The position numbers and the translations under genes are program-made. The notes beneath the pieces were generated by a model. The model was not told the DNA's origin. It saw only the letters and a list, made by a program, of their open reading frames with translations, and did no database searches. 64,000 nt of DNA from Silene latifolia (taxonomy: Eukaryota; Streptophyta; Magnoliopsida; Caryophyllales; Caryophyllaceae): NCBI RefSeq assembly GCF_048544455.1, contig NC_133535.1, forward strand, positions 86,800,120 through 86,864,119. Reading direction: 5' to 3'. Positions 56,413 to 64,000 of this stretch are shown here, piece after piece; position 1 is the first letter of the stretch, and each line of letters begins with the position of its first letter.

Positions 56413-58882
56413 TCAAGACCTCACCGCCTTCAATCTCTCAGCTTCCTCCTTAGCCGCCCTAGCCTTCTCAGCAAGAGCCGCCTTCTCCGCGGCCTCCTCT
56501 TCCTCCTTCTTCACCCTCGCCTCCTCAGCGGCCTTCGCCTCCGCGGCCTTCTCCTTAGCTTCGAGCTTGTCATCAAGCAGCTCGTCAAATCTTTGCCACG
56601 GAAAGGAGCCGTCAAGAGGAAAGAGCTCCCCAATCACTTTCCTGGCCGCTTCTTCGGCCAGGTCCCGGTATTGGGCGCACATGTTAGGAAGAATCTCGCG
56701 TTGGAGCGTCTCAATGTCCTCCTCCCTCTGGGCGATGATAGCATCCTTATTCCGGACCACCTTCCCCTGGGCCTGAAACATGCCCTTCCATTCGTCCCTC
56801 TTCTTAGCATTGAAGTCGGCGACTTGCTGAAGATAATCACGCCCCTCCAGCAGCTTAGCAGCTTCAGCCGCCGCAGCCTCGGCCTTGGCTCTCTCAGCAA
56901 GGACTGCCTTTTCAGCGTCCTCCCTAAGTTTCCTCTCGACGGACGTTTCGGCCCAACCTTGGCCCTCTCAGCTTCCTTGTTCGCAGCGTCGAGTTCAAGT
57001 CTGAGCCGCTCGAGCCGTGGGGCGGCTTCAAAGAATGGCCTTCTCTTGCTCCACAATAAGAGCACCGGCCGTATCAGCCCACTTCGACAGCATCCTGGCC
57101 AAACTTAGGCCCTCCGACCTAATCTGGATGGGGGTAGGCTGAGGGAAGGAGGTGACGACGGTGACATCTTGACCACTTGCCTACGCAGTTTTCTTCTCAG
57201 CACGCCGATCAACAGCATGCCCGGTAGACGACAGCGGTTGATCTACAAAAAATTCAATCAAAGCATCCGTGTCAACATACATGGACATACCAGAGAGCCT
57301 GTCATCAGGAACGCCTAATGAACCGGCTAAGTCTGAGCCACAGGATAGATCTGTACCATGCTTGGCCTTCTTGGTCGGAGGGCACATTTCTTTGCCGGCC
57401 CCGGTAGCGGTAGCAGCAGTAGCAGCAGAAGTATCAGCGGCAGCGGTAGGCTCTTTCCTCTTGCGGAAGAGAGGAGATTCCACTGCCAAGGTGACCACCT
57501 CCTCGGCGGTAATATCAACGACCTCCACCGTCTCTTTCTGGACTGAAGGGATGGGAGGTGGAACTGATGTCGACGCCGTCGCCGCCGAAGACTTTGTTTT
57601 CCGCGTTCGGCGCGGTATGTTACCAGCAACCTTCGCCTGGGCCGCTGTCGTATTTAAGCCCTTCAGCTGCTGATCCATGAGGTCATTCGGCGACGTTCTG
57701 CGATCACGGGCCTGAGCCTTAGGATGCAAATCGACAACGGTCTTGTCCTTGGCAAGCCCCATTCTCCGGATGATATCCTCAGACAGGTCCGGGCCAAAAT
57801 GGTCTGCAAAGGAAACAAAGCAAGAGTTAAGTAGAAGAAATAAATCAAAGTTCAAAGAAACAGAAACATTAAAAGCAGGAATGGGCCTCACACCGACCCC
57901 ACTCACCTCGTTCGAGGGCCGGTATGAGGCCGACATGGCAGAGCAGCTCATCCTGAAGAATGATCTGCGTCGGGGGAATCCATCTCTTCGGCACCCCATT
58001 CTTCTCCGCCTCAAATGACCTCATCGCGCCGACTTCTCATCCGCATTAAGAGGGACCTTGCAAGTCCATCTTAAGCTTACTCCGGGTGACCCATTTATCA
58101 TGCTCCGCCTTACTCTCGCACCGCAAATTGACTTGGTCTTTGGAAGGACCGGGCGATGGATAGTCATCCGGAACCTCAACGTACACCCACCGATCTTTCC
58201 AGTCCTTGCGGAAGAAAGCTTATCAACGGAGATGTAACCCGCTCCGTCTCGCACGCCGTACCATCCAACGCGACCGGGGGCCGATGGCCGAAGGTGATGG
58301 AGCCGGCGAATAAGTTCACCGTCGGACCTCCCCTTGAAAAGGCAGAGCCACACAAAGCCGACTATAGTCCTAATGGCCAACGGGTGCAGTTGGGCCACGG
58401 CGACGTTCATGGCTTTAATTATGGTCATACCGTGTTCATTCGTAGAGAAACCGGAGCCCATACTCCAGTGTGTCGATGTATACGCCGATGCAGCCCGGAG
58501 GAGGGCAACAGACCGCCCGACCTTCCTCGGAATTACAATATTATACTCCCCGCCGAAGGAGAAGTGACGTTCGAAACGTCGGGACCGTAACAACCGCAAA
58601 CTTGTGGGTCCAAGCACGGTCAGGGCAGACCTTACAGGCGTCGCCGTGATCCATGATGTATGGCCTCTCCTTATTAGGATGAGCCCTTTCCTCATCATCA
58701 CCGTCATCATCAACATCATCATCATCCTCCCAATCCTCCAGAGCCTTTGGATCAACTTCGGGAGAAGGAGACCTAGGGCCCCCAGACCTTATCGGAACGG
58801 CGGCTAGTGCCTCCTCTTCATCAAGACGCGACGGGGAACCCCCCGGCGCACGGTTACTAGGACCGGCATCAGCAGAAGACAT
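56413..58882 (-). pseudogene. Antisense gene of the Tat element, probably spliced
   Basis: On the strand opposite to gag-pol. Start at 58882 (MSSADAGPSNRAPGGSPSRL) with an acidic region (EDWEDDDDVDDDGDDEE). The next frame (58600-58021) reads FSFGGEYNIVIPRKVGRSVA, QLHPLAIRTIVGFVWLCLFK, resembling the 'putative gypsy type transposon' family known from antisense frames of Tat elements. After an intron-like stretch ending TTTGCAG near 57810 comes DHFGPDLSEDIIRRMGLAKD and a Ser/Ala/Thr-rich linker with KKAKH basic patches (57800-57181). The last part (57065-56413) is a Lys/Glu/Ala coiled coil ending ERLKAVRS. Frame changes between blocks are partly introns and partly damage. Function unknown; such frames are conserved in the lineage. 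Confidence 0.7.
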
Positions 58883-59541
58883 GTTCACAACAAAAAACTT
58901 AACAATTAAAAATTAAAAATTTGTTTGTTTACCTTGAAGAAAAAGTGCTACGCCGGAGTAACGCTTCGAAGACTAGAGAGAAGTCTCGTGAAAGAAAGTT
59001 AAGCAAGAAGAAAATTTTTGAGAAAATGAATTTGGAAGGCCAAATTCAGGGGCTAACTCTCCTATTTATAGGGCAAAGCCCACTCAATCCGACCAATCAG
59101 GGCAAAGCCCATGAAACGTCAACCAATCAACAAAGAGACACATGTCAAGCATGCAGCCATGGAATGTCAATCGACAAACAGTTACAAAGCTTCTTCAACA
59201 CGCACCTTGACAGAATGCCAATCGACGTATCTTTTTCAAACACGCTCCTTGGTATCTACTTGCCCAACGGCCCGCTGACGAAACCAAGCTTGGCAGCACC
59301 GGCTGGGGGCAATCAAAAGCACACGACACTCACAACCTCGGTCTCGGCCAGCGCCACTTTCTTTTCCACATCTGATGTCCATTACACATCCATGTGGAGG
59401 GGGGATATGATACGGTACGGCCTAAGCAGAACCAAGCCGAGGTAGAAGAAGCCGGGGCAGAAATTTTTTCAAACTTGCGCAGAATACGCTCAACACTCAT
59501 CGAAGGTCCATACCACGTCATAGACTACGCTGGGGGCAAAT
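58883..59541 (+). other. 3' non-coding region and polypurine tract of the Tat element
   Basis: No gene on the plus strand; it would hold the promoter of the antisense gene (AT-rich 58890-58925). GCTGGGGGCAAAT at 59529-59541 is the polypurine tract just before the 3' LTR; a second CTGGGGGCAAT at 59304-59313 is a near copy. Confidence 0.65.
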
Positions 59542-60133
59542 TGATGGGGCATATTCTGCACCCGCTGACCGAGTCTACATATTGAGCAAGGTCAAAGATA
59601 TCCACAAGCAAGTCAACGACTTAGACAGCCTAACCGACGCAGCCCGTCGGCCTATCTCTTGGGTCTCGGCTGGTACAACTAGCCAGCCGGGGCACATATC
59701 CGCGAACTCATATCCAAGACTCCTCGGCGGCAAGTCAACAGGGCCCGCCGGCCTGCCATGGGTCCCTCGGCCGAGGGTAGATCAGTCTTTCCACCTGCTA
59801 GCCACTTGGCCACTTGGCCACTACGTGACAAAAGGTGAAAGTCTATAAATACTCCTCAACCCTCATTGAGGAAAGGATCCGAAAAATAACCTAAACACCT
59901 CATAATCTGGTAATATCTTCCTTATCTCTCTACAATATATACTTCGCCAAGTAACATACGACTTAATCCTTTTAAGTTCACTGACTTGAGCGTCGGAGTG
60001 AGTTCGCTTGGTGCAAAGCCGAGCCCTCAGTTTGTTCATTGTTTCAGGAGACCGAAAGGGAGATTCAATCAAAGACGTCATTCTACAAGCACGGGTGGTA
60101 ACGAATAACTGCTCTGGAATTACACCCGGAAAA
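59542..60133 (+). repeat. 3' LTR of the Tat element
   Basis: 592 bp, aligning with 49266-49855. The last bases differ (CCGGAAAA against CCGAACA), so the terminal CA is damaged or the end is a few bases off. ATCAC follows at 60134-60138. Confidence 0.9.
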
Positions 60134-60138
60134 ATCAC

Positions 60139-61193
60139 AATACCACATCAATCTTAATTCAATTAAACAGTAAAACTGAGTAAAGAAACCCTACCTTTTC
60201 GCAATCCAAGCACACACAAGCAATCAATTATGATCCTTCACATATCCATCACCTACATAACATAATTATGTATAATTACCACCTACTCAATCAATTAATC
60301 ATGCACATAATGTAGACTCATCATAACTTAATAGGAATATCAACTAGAAGAACAAACACGACTTTTCCTGATTTTCCAGCACATGACAGACTCGGTATAA
60401 AATACATAACTAATTCCAGAAAACTCTAATCGATTTAAGGACAATTGGATTAGAACCCCATGAGTCTTAGCTACAAATTATATCTAACAAAGTTTTCTCA
60501 AAATCCAAACTTATCAAGGGTTTTCAGACTGATTTCCAAAAGCTGACAGAATCCATCGCATAAAAAGTATTGATTCATAAAACGAGTTTAAAACATTATT
60601 TTTCAGAAATTCCAAATCCTATTGTCATCTAGACTGTACAAAGATGATGTATGAAAAAGACCCAAAACTGAATCGATATAAATTAGGGTTTCAAATCATT
60701 TTCCACAACCAAATCAGATTCATGGACTTTTCAGCGACATGTTCATAAATAAATCACCTAGGACAAACCATAAGGAATTTGACTAAGAAAATTTGATATA
60801 CATAAACTAGAATTCAAATAAACAGGACTCTCTTTTCAAACTTTTCGAAGACGACGACTTTAAAATAGTATAAAAAATTGAATGAGATTGACTTACAAAC
60901 AAGGAAATCGAATTAGGTTGAAATCGGTGAGAAATCTTCAATCAAATGAAGGGCTCGACAAATCCTCTTCCTCTCCCTCTCTCTAGGTTTAGAAATAGTT
61001 TTAGAGACGTTCAAATGATTTTAGAAAAAACTTAAGAGTTATAAACAAAACCCTTGGTCAAAACATAATGAAAACCGTCACACTCCCTGAACCGGTTTAC
61101 TCGGTCAAGTGCACTCGGCCGAGTAACACACACTCGACCGAGTACCAACCAAGTACTCGATCGAGTACTCCAACTAAAATACGGAGTATTACA
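60139..61193 (-). repeat. Tekay-type LTR, proximal piece
   Basis: Continuation of the LTR split at 49265. It includes palindrome-type sites at 61101 (TCGGTCAA), 61115 (TCGGCCGA), 61134 (TCGACCGA) and 61157 (exact TCGATCGA) near its 5' end in element orientation. No gene. Confidence 0.85.
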
Positions 61194-61248
61194 GTCTTCC
61201 CTCCTTAAAAAGAACTTCGTCCCCGAAGTTCACACCAACTACAACCAA

Positions 61249-62462
61249 TGATGAGTCATTTTTATATACACTTTTATGCCTCCCCTTTATATTATTTGAG
61301 ACGATTTCCATGCTATTTTATGTCATTTACATGCTTATTAAGTTAGAATCTAGTTACTACCGCATTTTGGTGTTTAAATGCAGGAATCATGCATTTGTGG
61401 AGCAAACGAGCACACCGGAGCACCGCGGAGCTGGCATATAGGACACACGCTGCATGGCACGGATTTCTAGGAGATAAAGACAAGATTTGACTTGGATTTG
61501 TTCGAAGAACAGAAGACCAGAAGCCAAACTCGACCGAGTTTCACCAAACTCGATCTAGTTTCGGCCTGAACCGGCTGACGTGTCTTTTATTTCCGGATGT
61601 TTTATTTTACCGAATTTCTATAATATGTACTCGGACGAATTAATTTAGGTTACGCTTTTCATACCGGGAGAATGCTTAGAAGAACTTTTTAGAAGTAAGA
61701 AAACTTTCTTAGCATTCAGATCTAGAATTCTTTGCATCCGAATTTACGGTACTTTGTTTATCTTTATTTACTATTAATCAATTTAGTTTCTGTTCAATTA
61801 TTAGTATCTCTTATTTTCTTTTATGCTTTCAATCATGTCTTCTATAATTATTATTGTTGTTATTTTAATTAGTATGCGTAGCTAAATCCTTCGTCTAGGG
61901 AGAAGGGGGATCTAGGTTGATTAAAAGGGGATTAATGAACTAATTATTAGTAAGACCGCTTAAGTTATCGTTTGATTATTATTTTCTTCTAATTATTTGA
62001 TTTAGGCCTGAATCTCTAATTAGTATATCGAATTGATATTTCACCGACTGGGTTATATTCAATATAGGCTACGGTAATCAGATAGGTAAAGGTTAATTCT
62101 AGCGATCGCATGTTAATCTGAATCTAAAGGGCATAATTGAATCGATAGATCTTGTGACCTTAGATAACTTGGTTGACCTTCTAATTCACTAAATTGCATC
62201 CCCGGATAATCAACTTAGCGAATCCAATTCCCTAGACTTTTAATCTCCATTGTTTACAAACTTGATTTATTTGCTTAATTAATCACTTAGATACAAACAA
62301 TCAAAATCTTTAAGAAACTGTTACTTTTCAGACGGACTTAATTAGTAAGCAAACTAGACTTTACAGCCTCCCTGTGGATTCGATACCTTTCTTGCCACTA
62401 GCTATTGTTAGTAGTATCATAGGTTTTACTTTGATTTAGGGAAGACGACTTTGCCCTTATCA
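61249..62462 (+). repeat. 5' LTR of Athila element III
   Basis: 1214 bp, TGATGAGTCATTTTTATATA to TGCCCTTATCA. Palindrome-type sites ACTCGACCGAGT and ACTCGATCTAGT are 20 bp apart (cores 61530 and 61550). No gene. Confidence 0.88.
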
Positions 62463-62466
62463 AATT

Positions 62467-62486
62467 TGGCGCCGTTGCCGGGGAGG
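62467..62486 (+). other. Primer binding site, Athila element III
   Basis: TGGCGCCGTTGCCGGGGAGG, four bases after the LTR end; identical to elements I and II. Confidence 0.92.
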
Positions 62487-62586
62487 CAACAATTTCCTGT
62501 TTGATTTATTATTTAGTTTGTCTTTTATCTCAGGGAACTTCAGTTCCTTGAGACCGTTTCTCACACTTCTCTTGTTAGTTTCGTTT

Positions 62587-64000
62587 ATGCCCAGGTCTCA
62601 CAGGTCTGAACCTGTTTCTCCAGATCCAGAACCTGAGAGGACTTTTCGCTACAGACGGAAATTTAATCAAGAAGTGGGTCAAGTAGAAGACTTGAGTATA
62701 CTTGATGTCGAGCTCAGCACAGTCAGCCGATCAGTCCTACAAAGAGGACGACATTCCTATTCCCGAAATCCCAGTCGAAACCCCTATTCCCGAGAATACC
62801 ATCATGCCTACTCTAGCCAGTCACTCCGAGCCAACCTTAGCTTCTATCCCTCAAGGATTTAAGCTGCCCACTACTGACAATGGAACTTTTGAGATTCGAC
62901 CATCTTACATCAATTTGGTGGAACGAAACTTATTTGGAGGGGCAGCTACTGAGGATCCTGCGACACATATGGAGAAATTTGTCACCTATTGCTGTTCCAT
63001 TCCTTTAACAGCTGGAGTGACACAAGACCAGATAAAGCAGGTGCTTTTTCCTTTCTCTTTGAAAGATGGAGCAGCTGAATGGTTGAGAGATCTGGATATG
63101 GAGGGTGAAGGAATTACAGACTGGAATACCTTAGCTCTTGCTTTCTACAAGAGGTACTTCCCGCCTCAGAAGACTAATGCACTACGAAGTCAAATCACTA
63201 GTTTTAAGCAAGGAGCTACTGAAGATTTGAATGAAGCTTGGATTCGCTTCAAACCTTTGGTCCGATCAGTTCCCCATCATGGTTTCCCTAAGTGGTTTCT
63301 TTGCAACCAGTTTTATAACGGGTTGTACGACGATCATCGTGCCCTTTTGGATTCTTCTGCTAATGGGAGGTTTCAGGACAACACCAATGATGATAACGCG
63401 TGGAAGTTAATTGATCAGATTGCCACCCATACTGCTAGGTATGGAAATCCTAGGGGAAGCACGCGAGGAACTGGTGTTGATAGTACAGTTGCTGCAAAGT
63501 TAGACACTATAACTACTGCAATTGTTGAGTTGCAGACGACCCAATCTTTGGGAAACAAGCAGACGGTTAATGCTATGACTCAACAAGAGGAATCTTGTGC
63601 TCGTTGTGGTCTTGATGGTCATATTGCTGCTGAATGTTTAAGTACATTTGAGCAAGTTAATGCCTTCCAATCTTATAAGAAAGGTAATCCTTTCTCTAAT
63701 TTCTATAATGAAAGGACTAGAGAGCATCCGAACCTCCAATGGTCAAGCCAGAATGTGCAGAACCCGTAACCACAACAACAAAATTCAACATATACTATTC
63801 CTCAAAACCGTGGGAATCCAAGGCCGAATCAAGGGGGAAATCAGTTTAATCAAGGGGGTAATCAATTCAATAATCAACGTCAACAACAGTTTCAGCCGTT
63901 GCAACCTCCTCCCCTAGCTCCTAATATTGATATGGCCGAGTTGAAAGCTATGTTGCAACAAAGTTTACAGAATCAGCAGAAGCAAGCATCTCAAATTAAC
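62587..64000 (+). pseudogene. Athila-type gag of element III, nearly intact
   Basis: The start at 62587 (MPRSHRSEPVSPDPEPERTF) matches the N-terminal style of elements I and II. One frameshift at about 62640-62710 moves to the frame open from 62702 to 63769, with the gag core WNTLALAFYKRYFPPQKTNA and HHGFPKWFLCNQFYNGL, and the CX2CX4HX4C zinc knuckle CARCGLDGHIAAEC at about 63598-63640. A TAA at 63767-63769 stands where CAA is expected, and the Gln/Asn-rich text (QNRGNPRPNQGGNQFNQGG) continues beyond it in the same frame to the window end. This is the best preserved gag in the window, and pol, if present, lies to the right. Confidence 0.9.

Larger units (their letters stand above)
49266..60133 (+). 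mobile_element. Tat-lineage Ty3-gypsy element with antisense gene
   Basis: LTRs at 49266-49855 and 59542-60133, flanked by the duplication ATCAC (49261-49265 and 60134-60138). PBS TGGCGCCGTCTGTGGGGA follows. Domain order: gag, protease, RT, RNase H, a second RNase H, integrase, then a long 3' region with a gene on the opposite strand. The extra RNase H before integrase and the antisense gene are Tat-lineage (Retand-like) traits. The two LTRs look about 96-98% alike by eye, so the insertion is young, yet gag-pol is broken many times. Confidence 0.92.
48494..61248 (-). mobile_element. Tekay-type LTR with adjoining internal end, split by a Tat element
   Basis: Minus-strand 3' LTR of a relative of the chromovirus above. 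It ends (plus coordinate 48494) with the complement of GGTATGAGGGGGTGTTACA and starts at 61193 with the complement of TGTAATACTCCG. Just outside, 61194-61230 is the complement of ACTTCGGGGACGAAGTTC and the polypurine tract AAGGAGGGAAGAC, as at 40775-40809, so this is a real element end, not a solo LTR. The Tat element at 49266-60133 splits the LTR and Athila element III at 61249 cuts the internal part. The LTR without the insert is about 1.83 kb, longer than at 25310. Confidence 0.88.
61249..64000 (+). mobile_element. Athila-type element III, 5' part
   Basis: LTR 61249-62462, PBS, then gag running off the window. The left flank ACCAA (61244-61248) is the expected target duplication. It is inserted in the internal end of the minus-strand Tekay-type element. 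The same LTR family is present, truncated, at 44556-45438. Confidence 0.88.

Noticed and set aside
56381..57108. Leu/Ser/Ala-rich plus-strand frames
   Set aside because: They are shadows of the Lys/Glu/Ala coiled coil encoded on the minus strand.

Overview
This is plant nuclear DNA, almost certainly from a eudicot. It carries a ten-exon chloroplast-/mitochondrion-type nuclear gene with GT-AG introns, LTR retrotransposons of the plant-specific Athila, Tat, chromoviral and copia lineages, an L1-type LINE, Helitron ends, MITEs and AT-rich intergenic DNA. I see no rRNA, tRNA, CRISPR or bacterial gene. The species cannot be fixed from the sequence alone. About three quarters of the window is transposable elements, mostly nested in each other.

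Layout. 1-2510: 3' end of a Ty1-copia element with its 3' LTR. 2526-6582: truncated minus-strand Athila-type element (gag-protease, PBS and one complete LTR). 6583-7900: what looks like the first two exons of a host gene, then a long TG microsatellite. 9442-11794: 5'-truncated LINE with a poly(A) tail. 12174-12392: a short minus-strand open frame of unknown identity. 13165-14839: a poly(A) retroposon without reverse transcriptase, flanked by a perfect 14-bp target duplication. 15961-19773: the one complete, intact host gene, minus strand. It is a plant lpxA homologue (UDP-N-acetylglucosamine O-acyltransferase) whose ten exons join in phase to 337 residues. 20309-24447: several terminal-inverted-repeat elements, including one with internal 32-bp tandem repeats.

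24450-43010 is a nest: a probable Helitron was hit by a 16.9-kb Tekay/Del-type chromovirus (25310-42222, duplication CTTAA), which was itself hit between reverse transcriptase and RNase H by an 8.4-kb Athila-type element without pol (30179-38581, duplication ATGGC). 44556-48493 holds an LTR fragment and unclassified repeats. 48494-64000 is a second nest: a minus-strand Tekay-type LTR split by a Tat-type element (49266-60133, duplication ATCAC) that carries an antisense gene, with a further Athila-type element (61249 to beyond the window end) inserted in the adjoining internal sequence.

The most unusual signal cuts across these annotations. A 10-12 bp palindrome with core TCGATCGA recurs dozens of times inside unrelated retroelements (Athila and chromovirus), in LTRs, untranslated leaders, 3' non-coding DNA and even gag coding sequence. 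Each family has its own flanking bases, and copies are spaced very largely at 19-22 bp or about 30 or 50 bp, that is near whole turns of the DNA helix. This looks like a DNA-level phased binding-site array shared or convergently acquired by several retroelements. I know of no description of it.
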